A DNA stretch of 64,000 bases from Clavelina lepadiformis (taxonomy: Eukaryota; Chordata; Ascidiacea; Aplousobranchia; Clavelinidae), in contig NC_135248.1 in assembly GCF_947623445.1 (NCBI RefSeq), positions 5,084,977-5,148,976 on the forward strand, read 5' to 3'. Below the pieces are notes generated by a model. That model worked only from the letters and a program-made list of their open reading frames with translations. It was not told where the DNA came from and ran no database searches. Of the stretch, positions 1 to 6,805 are shown one piece after another. Every line of letters starts with the position of its first letter. Within the stretch, counting starts at the first letter, position 1. A program made the translations under genes and the position numbers.

Positions 1-437
1 TTGCAAACACACCGATTTTCACGTTCACACGCTTTGAAATGTTCATGCCTTTTTTGTCATATATTTCCGCCACATCGCAGCACGTTTTATAAGCTTGAAC
101 TTTTGTGTGAGACTCCCCCTGAGCCTAAGAACCTCAGTCACAGACGCGAAGTTATAGACATATGTAATACCGTACTACTGTAGTTGTGGTGATTGAATCA
201 GTAGACATCGTGTAAACAGTCACATGACTTGTGTTCTCGGTTATTTGTAATATTGAGAAAGTGTACAGCACCTACAATAAAAGCCTTTTCTGGCAAACGG
301 TATTTGTTATAATATAATACGAACGTTCGGCTATCAGAAAGGTTAGAGAATTCTAACCGCACGCAACAATAGAGTCAGATACTAATGTAGTAGGTTAACT
401 AAGTCAATAACGTAACGTAAGCTAAGACCGATAAACT
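1..437. other. Unassigned flank left of the LINE
   Basis: I see no gene I can support here. It does not match the tRNA repeat unit, so the array does not resume on this side of the LINE. A plus-strand frame is open over 1-183 but has no ATG and no recognisable motif. A short (TTACG) repeat on the minus strand lies at 408-420. This may be host DNA or a decayed 3' part of the LINE. Confidence 0.5.
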
Positions 438-460
438 CTGCATCTGTATCTGCATCTGTC
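438..460 (-). repeat. Short hexamer repeat, possible LINE 3' tail
   Basis: The plus strand reads CTGCAT, CTGTAT, CTGCAT, CTGTC, which is an imperfect 6-bp repeat starting 37 bp past the ORF2 stop. Many non-LTR elements end in a short simple repeat, so this is my best guess for the 3' terminus of the element. No poly(A) is present. Confidence 0.35.
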
Positions 461-496
461 GGCATCAACCTCTACATCCTAAAACGACCCCAACCT

Positions 497-3442
497 CTAC
501 AGTACCTTATTGTGAATGCCAGTCCACATGTTTGGCATATTTATGGGGAACATAGGTACTAGTACTTGTGCATTTCTCTCGTTTACAATTCTCCTGTAAA
601 TTTGTTTGGTTGTCTTTTCAGCAATTTCATCAATGGTAATGCTGTAACGTTTCAGGATATCAACTACGTTGCTATAATATGACGTGGGTTGTGAAGCATG
701 CAACACAGAATTATTTACAGGCATTGCCAGCATTTTACACAACGTAAAGCCAATGTAATATTCAAGGAAATACAGCGGTAGGTGTATGCTGTTATTTTGC
801 TTTCGAGCGTTGTAATATTTCTTAACAACTTTTAACTTCAAGATATCTAAATACAATGGGATGTCAATACAGTCGTATCCACCGTTTTCCCTGGTTTTAC
901 TTATCGTTTCCATGTTTAATTTTGCACCAGTGCTAAAAACATAATTTTCAACAATTTTGCGTACATTTCGGCGCTGCTGAAGCGCAAGATCATACACTCT
1001 AGAACCATACACAAAAATGGGCAATAATAGTGTTTTTACAATTAGCGATTTTCCATCATACGTCGATCTAAATTTTGAGAAATTCGATACCTTCAAACGC
1101 ATGCTACGCACCTTGTTTTCGAGCCAATCAGTAATTGCCTGAGGTTTACCATAAGGAACGTTCAAAACATTTATCGAATCGACCCAGGAAAGCGTGGGAA
1201 GCTGAGAGTTTTTGCTTTGCTTCCTACCTAGTTTCAAAGCCGTTACTTTACTGAAGTTCACTTTTATTCCCGTCGCTGTAAGGTATTCACCTAATACAAA
1301 AAAGGCTTGTGACACCGATTGTTCATCTTGGAGGACCAAGGTTGTATCATCGGCGTATGCTATAGTTTTCACAACTTTACCGCCTGAAGCTGGTAGATGT
1401 AAACCTTGTATAGCTGTATTCTTGTTTAAAGCAATTATAACCGGCTCCATTGCTAACAGGAACAAATACAAACTTAATGGATCTCCTTGTCGTAAACCGC
1501 GTTCGACGCGAAAATCTGCCCCTATATGCCCATTGATCATTACACATGTCTGATTATTTATCAGCGTAGTTGTGATCATTTTCGTAAAAATTTCACCAAA
1601 ACCGAATTTTTTCAGAATTTCAACCAAGAATTCATGGTCGACGCAGTCAAATGCTTTGTAGATGTCAAGAGATACAATGTATCCCTCGGTGTTTCTATTT
1701 TTAATATATTCAATACAGTCTCTAAGCAGCGCTGTTCCATCGTTTATATCTCTGCCACACACTGCAAACTGCGTGTCATTGATAAGTTTTGGTACAAAGC
1801 TTTTCAATCGTAATGTCATCATTTTGCTAAATATCTTATAATCGACATTCAGTAATGTTATCGGTCGATAATTTTTTATATCAGTCCGTTCGCCTTTCTT
1901 AAATATCAGAGTTAGCAGTCCCCGAGTCAACTCGGCGGGTGGTTGTGATTCAGCAAAAACCTCTTTCGCTACTTCAATCAGCGTGTCGCCTACAAGGCTC
2001 CAGAACGTTTTGTAGAATTCTATGCTTAAGCCATCGAGCCCCGGTGTTTTACCATTTTTCATGGATTTAATGGCGAAAAGCATCTCGTCCTTAGTTACTT
2101 CCAGCTCTAAGGTCTCTGTGGTGTCTCTATCTATTTTTTGTTCAATATCCTGTAAGAACGCGCTTTGTCTCCATTTGTCAAGTTTTTGTTTCGAGTATAA
2201 GGTTTTATAAAAATCAGTCGCAACGTCTAGTTTTTCTTTCGGCGTGTTTGCTTCAATGTTTTGATTTGTGCGCAGCGACTCGATGTAGGTCGCTCTGTGA
2301 TGTTCTTTCAGCTTGCGGTAGAAAAACTTTGTCGGGCGATCTCCATAGTCAAGTTCATTTGCATGAGCAATTATTCTAATTTTCTTTCGTTTTTCTTTGT
2401 GGATAGTAATTAGTTCGGCTTTTGTTTTGCGAAACTCTGTCATGACTTTTTTGCCTTCATTTAAGTCTTGGCGCAAATCATTGAGGCTTGCGTTTAATTC
2501 GTGTTCTCGCTGATTCTTTTTTTGGTGAATTCGCTTCGAGTGTTTCTGCACCAGTTCTCTTATTCGGTACTTTGTATCAACCCACCAATCGAGTTTATTT
2601 TTGTAAAGAACTTGCAGACTTTTATAATCATGCCAGCTTTCTTTTAATTCTTGAGTAAGGTCTTCATTTTCGTAAACGGTGACATTGTTTTTCCAGTAGC
2701 CATTGCCGTAGTTTCTGGAAATGTTTAATTTGATATCAACGTGAATCGCATCGTGATCGCTTACAGCGCAAGGTTCGATGACATGATTAATGTGTGTGAG
2801 CTCGTCTGAACCGTAAAAGCGGTCCAGCCTTGAGTGCGCTTCGTTGCCATGCCAAGTAAAATCTTTTCCGTTCGGTCGTGATATTCTATAGAGGTCTTTC
2901 AATCCGTAGGTTTCGCACAAATCCTTCAGGGACTTCGACTCATACCGTTTAACTTGGTGCGCCATAAAGTTATTGCGATCTTTTTGTCGGTCGTCGACGC
3001 AGTTGAAATCCCCCGCCAACAGTGTTGGTAATTTACTGTGCACATAAGGATATATGCCGTCATAAAACCGATCTTGCGTGTTGCATTCGTTGCCACTTCC
3101 GCGTACTGGTGCGTAAACGTTTACAATGTGCATACTTTCGCCAAAAACACTAATATCCGCGGCTAATACTCTCCCAAAGTTGTCAAAATTTACGCTTTTA
3201 ACCTCTATATGCTTGTTATTTATTAGTATAGCCAGGCCTCTTGATTGCGTGTTTCCTGAATTCCACAGCGCACGCTTACCCCATTCTTTTGTCCACTGTA
3301 TTTCGTCCCCCGGGCTAGAGTGCGTTTCTTGTAACAAGGCAACGTCAACGTTTTTGGTGCGTAGCAAGTCATAAACGAAGGCGCGTTTGTCTTGCTTTCG
3401 CAATCCATTACAATTAAGACTGAGAATACGTAGAAGAAACAT
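497..3442 (-). CDS. LINE ORF2: AP-type endonuclease and reverse transcriptase
   Basis: This 981-residue protein nicks target DNA and copies the element RNA onto it. Endonuclease motifs are in order: SLNCNGL (8-14), QETH (38-41), GDFN (144-147), SRLDRF (204-209) and SDH (228-230). A basic, probably coiled linker follows (about 290-380). Reverse transcriptase motifs include GKTPGLDGLS (464-473), YRPITLLN (525-532), SLDIYKAFD (591-599), RGLRQGDPLS (648-657) and the catalytic YADD (696-699). The usual GCPLSP is GDPLSL here, an unusual change near the active site. The protein stops at NMWTGIHNKVL, where related L1/Tx1 proteins usually go on for another 150-300 residues with a C-terminal Cys/His motif, so the 3' end is probably truncated. 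The Met start sits just before the first endonuclease strand, 56 bp after the extended ORF1 frame ends. No frame break is seen inside. Confidence 0.9.
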   Translation of the reverse strand: MFLLRILSLNCNGLRKQDKRAFVYDLLRTKNVDVALLQETHSSPGDEIQWTKEWGKRALWNSGNTQSRGLAILINNKHIEVKSVNFDNFGRVLAADISVFGESMHIVNVYAPVRGSGNECNTQDRFYDGIYPYVHSKLPTLLAGDFNCVDDRQKDRNNFMAHQVKRYESKSLKDLCETYGLKDLYRISRPNGKDFTWHGNEAHSRLDRFYGSDELTHINHVIEPCAVSDHDAIHVDIKLNISRNYGNGYWKNNVTVYENEDLTQELKESWHDYKSLQVLYKNKLDWWVDTKYRIRELVQKHSKRIHQKKNQREHELNASLNDLRQDLNEGKKVMTEFRKTKAELITIHKEKRKKIRIIAHANELDYGDRPTKFFYRKLKEHHRATYIESLRTNQNIEANTPKEKLDVATDFYKTLYSKQKLDKWRQSAFLQDIEQKIDRDTTETLELEVTKDEMLFAIKSMKNGKTPGLDGLSIEFYKTFWSLVGDTLIEVAKEVFAESQPPAELTRGLLTLIFKKGERTDIKNYRPITLLNVDYKIFSKMMTLRLKSFVPKLINDTQFAVCGRDINDGTALLRDCIEYIKNRNTEGYIVSLDIYKAFDCVDHEFLVEILKKFGFGEIFTKMITTTLINNQTCVMINGHIGADFRVERGLRQGDPLSLYLFLLAMEPVIIALNKNTAIQGLHLPASGGKVVKTIAYADDTTLVLQDEQSVSQAFFVLGEYLTATGIKVNFSKVTALKLGRKQSKNSQLPTLSWVDSINVLNVPYGKPQAITDWLENKVRSMRLKVSNFSKFRSTYDGKSLIVKTLLLPIFVYGSRVYDLALQQRRNVRKIVENYVFSTGAKLNMETISKTRENGGYDCIDIPLYLDILKLKVVKKYYNARKQNNSIHLPLYFLEYYIGFTLCKMLAMPVNNSVLHASQPTSYYSNVVDILKRYSITIDEIAEKTTKQIYRRIVNERNAQVLVPMFPINMPNMWTGIHNKVL

Positions 3443-3498
3443 AATAAACGATAACGTAAGGTATCTAAATCCGGAAAAACGAATACAATAATTACTAT

Positions 3499-3654
3499 TT
3501 AAATATAATCTTTAATCCCTTCAATACTTTCACATGTGTATTTATATCCACAATTACAAAAGTATGATTGAGAGGGGCTTATGGCCTTACAAACCACCTC
3601 TTCACAGTCACAATGTATAACACACAAATTGCATTCTGTGTTCACACATTTGCC
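3499..3654 (-). other. In-frame cysteine-rich continuation of LINE ORF1
   Basis: Directly after the ORF1 TAA (3655-3657) the same frame stays open for 51 codons to a second TAA at 3499-3501. The continuation has nine cysteines, including CNLC, CDC and CNC, and so carries on the Cys-rich domain that ends ORF1. This suggests that the ancestral ORF1 was about 484 codons and that the inner TAA is a nonsense change in this copy. Programmed read-through is possible but unproven. Confidence 0.65.
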
Positions 3655-4953
3655 TTAAGTTCTAATTGGGGGTATTAGGTTGTAGCTCTTACACAAACAC
3701 TCACACAATGAAGCATTACAGGTTGCACATTCAACAAAGTTCTCACCATACTCTGATACATGAGTGTGTGCTTTACAGCAGGATAGGTATTTTAATTCAC
3801 TTTGACACACATCACAAGGAAAGTCATGCATGTTTCCTTCTGGAATTATCTGTTTAATTCTGTCATTACAGGTATTTATTACTATATAATCTTCAGGGCA
3901 TTTACTACATTTCCATTTCTTGCACTCCAAGATATGTTCTTCATTGTCACATGCTAGACATTTGACTATGTAAGTATTATCATTATGGCTAACCTTTGTG
4001 CAGGGCTCCTCAGATGCCTCCTCTGGAGAGGGTCTTTTCCTGTCACTCCTCCTGTCAGTATTCTTTTCTATTGAGTTGTCTTCATTCATATGTACTTCTG
4101 TTAGATTGTTTTCTGTCATGTCAAACCAGTCCCTAGGTTGTTCTTCACCTTTCTTTGTGGTTGCTGTATCAGGTTCATTGCTGTCATTGTTCTTTCCATC
4201 TTCAGTATTGTCCTTGTTTGTGTTCATTATAGAATTTTCATGGTTTTCTTCATTGTGAGTGTGGCCAGGTGATTGGTGTCTAGTGAGGGGGTTTCTATAA
4301 TAATCCATACCTCTTCTAGGGTTTGGCTGATTGTTCTCTTCCAGTGGGGGGTATTCAGAGTTATTTTTGGCAGGACAGTTGATGTGTTTGTGTCCTGGTT
4401 TGTTGCAGTACTGGCATGTTGCCAACTGTCCTTGGTATTTGACTAGCAGTTCTTCTCCAAGAATATTTAAATAGCTTGGTATTGGTGTTTGATCCAGTTC
4501 ATCTTTAGCCATTTCCATAATATAGACACCACTGAACAAAGCCTTTGCATCTTTTTTTGGGAAACATTTAATGATTTTACCATGATTTTCTTCTAAGTAT
4601 GATTTCAAGGCTTCAATAGGAAATGGTGTAGGAATCCAAGATATATGAACATATACCTTATCCAGTTCATACAGCTTTAGGTACCGAATTTCTTCAAGAT
4701 TAAGAAGTTTTTCATGTAAATCCAGAACATGCTCTCTCGACTTGCAGGTAATATCGATATTGCCGCCTTTCTTCTCCACTAGGCCAACGAGTAATTTTAA
4801 AGAAAAGTTAATCTTTTCAAAAATTTTCCAAAGATCTTCCCTTTTGGTACCATAAGATACTCTAAACGTTAGGCAATTTGGCCTTGCATACTCCATTGTT
4901 CTTAACTTCTTCTTAACTTTGTCCGAATAAGAAACAGGTTTAATTTCTGCCAT
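3655..4953 (-). CDS. LINE ORF1: RNA-binding zinc-knuckle protein with Cys-rich tail
   Basis: This 432-residue protein is the nucleic-acid-binding partner of ORF2 and should coat element RNA. The N-terminal half (about 20-175) has the spacing of an RRM-like region followed by a second folded stretch; this is inferred from pattern only. A CCHC zinc knuckle lies at Cys180, Cys183, His188, Cys193. A hydrophilic, low-complexity linker rich in Asn, Glu and Asp covers about 195-320. The C-terminal region (332-421) has 15 cysteines, many in CX2C pairs, and probably binds zinc. The ATG at 4953 is the first in frame and starts MAEIKPVSYS. The stop at 3655 cuts the Cys-rich region, which continues in frame to 3499. 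Confidence 0.85.
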   Translation of the reverse strand: MAEIKPVSYSDKVKKKLRTMEYARPNCLTFRVSYGTKREDLWKIFEKINFSLKLLVGLVEKKGGNIDITCKSREHVLDLHEKLLNLEEIRYLKLYELDKVYVHISWIPTPFPIEALKSYLEENHGKIIKCFPKKDAKALFSGVYIMEMAKDELDQTPIPSYLNILGEELLVKYQGQLATCQYCNKPGHKHINCPAKNNSEYPPLEENNQPNPRRGMDYYRNPLTRHQSPGHTHNEENHENSIMNTNKDNTEDGKNNDSNEPDTATTKKGEEQPRDWFDMTENNLTEVHMNEDNSIEKNTDRRSDRKRPSPEEASEEPCTKVSHNDNTYIVKCLACDNEEHILECKKWKCSKCPEDYIVINTCNDRIKQIIPEGNMHDFPCDVCQSELKYLSCCKAHTHVSEYGENFVECATCNASLCECLCKSYNLIPPIRT

Positions 4954-5037
4954 AACTTTCGATGATTCAGAGCACTCAAGTGCAAATATTTAACAATATA
5001 AGCCGGCGTAATGGGTGGCGAACCCAAAAAATTCTCC
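4954..5037 (-). other. LINE 5' leader
   Basis: Only about 84 bp separate ORF1 from the array junction, short for a LINE 5' UTR, so the element may be slightly 5' truncated. The junction itself is at 5037/5038: rightward sequence matches array spacer and leftward sequence does not. Confidence 0.55.
5012..5026 (-). other. T-arm-like hairpin in the LINE leader
   Basis: On the minus strand TGGGT and ACCCA pair around a five-base loop, and the sequence GGTTCGCCACC resembles a Pol III B box. A run of six T (5026-5031) lies immediately upstream on that strand. Whether this has a function is unknown; it may be chance. Confidence 0.3.
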
Positions 5038-5062
5038 ATTGATTTATTAAAGTAAGGAAGAC

Positions 5063-5082
5063 CACTCCATGATTGCGGAGTG
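5063..5082. other. Conserved hairpin downstream of Leu(AAG)
   Basis: CACTCC and GGAGTG are inverted repeats around an eight-base centre. The element lies about 30 bp past the 3' end of Leu(AAG), beyond its T run, and is present in most units; a subset reads TGCGAAGTG and has a weaker stem. It could be a back-up terminator or processing structure, but only the pairing is seen. Confidence 0.4.
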
Positions 5083-5093
5083 AAGTTAAGCAT

Positions 5094-5097
5094 AAAA
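5094..5097 (-). terminator. Pol III T4 terminator of AAG-1
   Basis: TTTT on the minus strand lies 14-17 nt past the gene's 3' end. The same run, or a T5 version, lies at the same offset in every Leu(AAG) copy. Confidence 0.8.
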
Positions 5098-5121
5098 TTT
5101 GTAAATCCAATGGCAGCGGTG

Positions 5122-5132
5122 GGATTCGAACC
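5122..5132 (-). promoter_or_regulatory. B box of AAG-1
   Basis: The minus strand reads GGTTCGAATCC, a perfect match to the Pol III internal B box bound by TFIIIC. Confidence 0.85.
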
Positions 5133-5174
5133 CACGCCATCGAAATGACTGGTGCCTTAAACCAGCGCCTTAGA

Positions 5175-5185
5175 CCGCTCGGCCA
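5175..5185 (-). promoter_or_regulatory. A box of AAG-1
   Basis: The minus strand reads TGGCCGAGCGG, a normal A box for a tRNA-Leu gene. Confidence 0.8.
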
Positions 5186-5192
5186 CGCTACC

Positions 5193-5552
5193 TATGTTGT
5201 TAAGTAAGCGATCGGAGTCTCGTTTTAACCTCCCTGCACCAGATCGGTCTTCGAGGGAACAAGTTTGATACAAACAGAGTTTACGTGTAATTGTTGTTCC
5301 AAACCACTTTTAAATATCTTACACCATAATGGTTGTAACACAACATTTATAAAAGTTTCACAAGTTTGCGTTTCTACTGTCTCGCGTCATGTTTAACTTG
5401 CACGATTTGGGGTGTCTCCTAAATATTCCAATTTAGTGTTTAGACTGACTCTCAGCAAGACCAATCGAGATTGATTAACGCTCTGGAGATGAAATAATAA
5501 CTTTTGCGAAAGATCTGGCTTACAGTTTTCTGTCAGAATACTGTAAAAGTCG
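5193..5552. other. Spacer between Leu(AAG) and Lys(TTT)
   Basis: This 360-bp stretch holds no ORF or RNA gene I recognise. It has a TATAAA-like string near 5351 on the plus strand, but no snRNA-type gene follows. It recurs in every unit with scattered substitutions. It supplies the start region of Leu(AAG) and the terminator of Lys(TTT). Confidence 0.7.
5545..5548 (-). terminator. Pol III T4 terminator of TTT-1
   Basis: TTTT on the minus strand begins 5 nt past the tRNA-Lys 3' end. It is deleted or changed in six other Lys copies. Confidence 0.85.
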
Positions 5553-5563
5553 CGCCCGATAAG

Positions 5564-5574
5564 GGATTTGAACC
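5564..5574 (-). promoter_or_regulatory. B box of TTT-1
   Basis: The minus strand reads GGTTCAAATCC, a normal B box for tRNA-Lys. Confidence 0.85.
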
Positions 5575-5606
5575 CTTGACCGTTGGATTAAAAGTCCAAC
5601 GCTCTA

Positions 5607-5618
5607 CCGACTGAGCTA
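5607..5618 (-). promoter_or_regulatory. A box of TTT-1
   Basis: The minus strand reads TAGCTCAGTCGG, a normal A box. Confidence 0.8.
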
Positions 5619-5625
5619 ACCGGGC

Positions 5626-6055
5626 TCCTCTTTTGTTAGATTACATCGGAAATGGTTGGTATTAAATTTGAATTTAAATATTAAGCTTGGAGGCTGATGC
5701 AACAAAATTCAATTTTAACAGGCACATTTGTGATAAGGCTGAATTAGGAAACAATTTCAAGTGTGAAGAGGTTGATATTGTGTTACATAGTGTTGGTTGG
5801 TTTCTTGTATTGTTTAATGAGAGGCGTCTACATTTTATCCAACCGTTCAAGCCAGCGAAAGTCAAAACTTGATGTTGATTTACTCCAAATGATAGCTTGA
5901 AAATTTGTGTCACTTTTACAACTTTAACTTTCTTCTCCAATACCATGCGAAAGCGATAGGTAAAGAAAGCCATCTTGGTGTGTAAAGAATATTTCTTAGC
6001 CGCTATTCAGCGTGATGGGATGAAGAAATATTGACAAGACGCACCGTAATTACAC
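5626..6055. other. Spacer between Lys(TTT) and Leu(TAG)
   Basis: This 430-bp spacer starts with an AT-rich stretch of short palindromes next to the tRNA-Lys start (around 5665-5690). A plus-strand frame of about 61 codons (5687-5872) is open here, but it has no ATG and is interrupted by TAG in most other units, so I do not call it a gene. The first TTTT past Leu(TAG) on the minus strand is near 5900. Confidence 0.7.
5900..5903 (-). terminator. First T4 run downstream of TAG-1 (distal)
   Basis: This is the first TTTT on the minus strand past Leu(TAG), about 153 nt from the gene end. Whether transcription really runs this far is unknown; weaker TTTC sites lie closer. Confidence 0.35.
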
Positions 6056-6066
6056 TGGCAGTGGTG

Positions 6067-6077
6067 GGATTCGAATC
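6067..6077 (-). promoter_or_regulatory. B box of TAG-1
   Basis: The minus strand reads GGATTCGAATC, shifted from the consensus GGTTCGAATCC by the G53A change; likely weakened. Confidence 0.6.
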
Positions 6078-6119
6078 CACGCCATCGAAATGACTGGTGC
6101 CTAAAACCAGCGGCTTAGA

Positions 6120-6130
6120 CCACTCGGCCA
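6120..6130 (-). promoter_or_regulatory. A box of TAG-1
   Basis: The minus strand reads TGGCCGAGTGG, a normal A box. Confidence 0.75.
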
Positions 6131-6137
6131 CACTACC

Positions 6138-6290
6138 GCATTTACAAGCGATTTGAAATCTTAATTGCATTTTCAGTACATCTTCAAACGTACGAAACAC
6201 TAACAAGCGGCCATCTCATTGATTTATTAAAGTAAAGAAGACCACTCCATGATTGCGGAGTGAAGATAAGCATAAAATTTGTAAATCCAA
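6138..6290. other. Spacer between Leu(TAG) and Leu(AAG)
   Basis: This 153-bp spacer contains the site at which the LINE abuts the array in the first unit (equivalent point near 6217), the CACTCC/GGAGTG hairpin and the Leu(AAG) T4. No gene is seen. Confidence 0.7.
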
Positions 6291-6372
6291 TGGCAGCGGT
6301 GGGATTCGAACCCACGCCATCGCAATGACTGGTGCCTTAAACCAGCGCCTTAGACCGCTCGGCCACGCTACC
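6291..6372 (-). tRNA. tRNA-Leu (AAG), AAG-2
   Basis: Differs from AAG-1 only in the variable-arm loop (TTCG to TGCG). Expected functional. Confidence 0.95.
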
Positions 6373-6732
6373 TATGTTGCTAAGTAAGCGATCGGAGTCT
6401 CGTTTTAACCTCCCTGCACCAGATCGGTCTTCGAGGGAACAAGTTTGATACAAACAGAGTTTACGTGTAATTGTTGTTCCAAACCACTTTTAAATATCTT
6501 ACACCATAATGGTTGTAACACAACATTTATAAAAGTTTCACAAGTTTGCGTTTCTACTGTCTCGCGTCATGTTTAACTTGCACGATTTGGGGTGTCTCCT
6601 AAATATTCCAATTTAGTGTTTAGACTGACTCTCAGCAAGACCAATCGAGATTGATTAACGCTCTGGAGATGAAATAATAACTTTTGCGAAAGATCTGGCT
6701 TACAGTTTTCTGTCAGAATACTGTAAAAGTCG

Positions 6733-6805
6733 CGCCCGATAAGGGATTTGAACCCTTGACCGTTGGATTAAAAGTCCAACGCTCTACCGACTGAGCTAAC
6801 CGGGC
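6733..6805 (-). tRNA. tRNA-Lys (TTT), TTT-2
   Basis: Consensus copy with T4. Confidence 0.96.

Larger units (their letters stand above)
438..5037 (-). mobile_element. LINE (non-LTR retrotransposon), L1/Tx1-like, two ORFs
   Basis: The element lies on the minus strand with ORF1 (zinc-knuckle protein) followed by ORF2 (endonuclease and reverse transcriptase). That order, the single CX2CX4HX4C knuckle in ORF1, the apurinic-type endonuclease and the absence of a visible RNase H domain fit the L1/Tx1 superfamily. Its 5' edge is sharp: sequence right of about 5037 is tRNA-array spacer, which in intact units continues from CATCTC into ATTGATTTATT. The 5' leader before ORF1 is only about 84 bp. The 3' edge is uncertain; I place it at a short hexamer repeat. 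ORF1 has one in-frame stop near its end and ORF2 seems short, so this copy is probably not fully active. Confidence 0.8.
5111..5192 (-). tRNA. tRNA-Leu (AAG), copy AAG-1, reference copy
   Basis: This is a cytosolic leucine tRNA gene of 82 nt with discriminator A73. Loop TTAAGGC lies between stem halves CTGGT and ACCAG, so AAG is at 34-36; it should read CUU and, if A34 becomes inosine, CUC. Acceptor GGTAGCG pairs with CGCTGCC (one T-G pair), the D stem is GCC/GGC, the long variable arm CAT/ATG closes on TTCG as in class II tRNA-Leu, and the T arm is GTGGG-TTCGAAT-CCCAC. There is no intron and no encoded CCA. It is the first array gene, 73 bp from the LINE junction. It closely resembles vertebrate tRNA-Leu(AAG) as I recall it. 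I use it as the consensus for all AAG copies. Confidence 0.96.
5553..5625 (-). tRNA. tRNA-Lys (TTT), copy TTT-1, reference copy
   Basis: This is a cytosolic lysine tRNA gene of 73 nt with discriminator G73. Anticodon loop CTTTTAA gives TTT at 34-36, reading AAA and by wobble AAG. Acceptor GCCCGGT pairs with ATCGGGC, the D stem is GCTC/GAGC, the anticodon stem is TTGGA/TCCAA and the T arm is AAGGG-TTCAAAT-CCCTT. There is no intron. It matches the usual animal tRNA-Lys(UUU) layout. A T4 terminator follows at once. I use it as the consensus for all TTT copies. Confidence 0.96.
6056..6137 (-). tRNA. tRNA-Leu (TAG), copy TAG-1
   Basis: This leucine tRNA gene of 82 nt has loop TTTAGGC, so TAG is at 34-36 and reads CUA (and CUG by wobble). 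The array consensus is acceptor GGTAGTG/CACTGCC, D stem GCC/GGC, variable arm CAT/ATG and T arm GTGGG-TTCGAAT-CCCAC; it differs from Leu(AAG) mainly at the anticodon and acceptor. This copy has two departures: G24 is C, which mismatches the D stem, and G53 is A, which mismatches the T stem. No TTTT follows for about 150 nt. Its function may be reduced. Confidence 0.85.

Noticed and set aside
1-126. Possible splice acceptor (TTCTTAG) with an open minus-strand frame to the window edge, and a Cys/His string resembling a LINE C-terminal zinc motif in another frame
   Set aside because: The two readings conflict, the second is interrupted by stops, and neither has support beyond a few residues.
4902-5135. 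Minus-strand 77-codon frame across the LINE-array junction
   Set aside because: It joins tRNA, spacer and LINE leader by chance and overlaps ORF1 in another frame.
5346-5362. TATAAA-like string in the Leu(AAG)-Lys spacer as a U6-type promoter
   Set aside because: No U6, 7SK or other small RNA sequence follows, and no second promoter element is recognisable.
5193-5552. 5S rRNA, U2 or spliced-leader gene hidden in the spacer
   Set aside because: I could not find their recognisable sequence blocks on either strand.
5687-5872. Plus-strand 61-codon frame in the Lys-Leu(TAG) spacer
   Set aside because: No ATG, a stop just upstream, and a TAG interrupts it in most units. No sign of coding selection.
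5968-5990. Heat-shock-element-like AAGAATATTTCTT in the Lys-Leu(TAG) spacer
   Set aside because: It does not match the nGAAnnTTCn spacing and is not preserved in all units.
6003-6206. Minus-strand 65-67-codon frames over each Leu(TAG) gene (GSVAEWSKALVLGTSHF type)
   Set aside because: They are the tRNA-Leu sequence read as protein, a well-known artefact in databases, with no codon-type constraint outside the tRNA.
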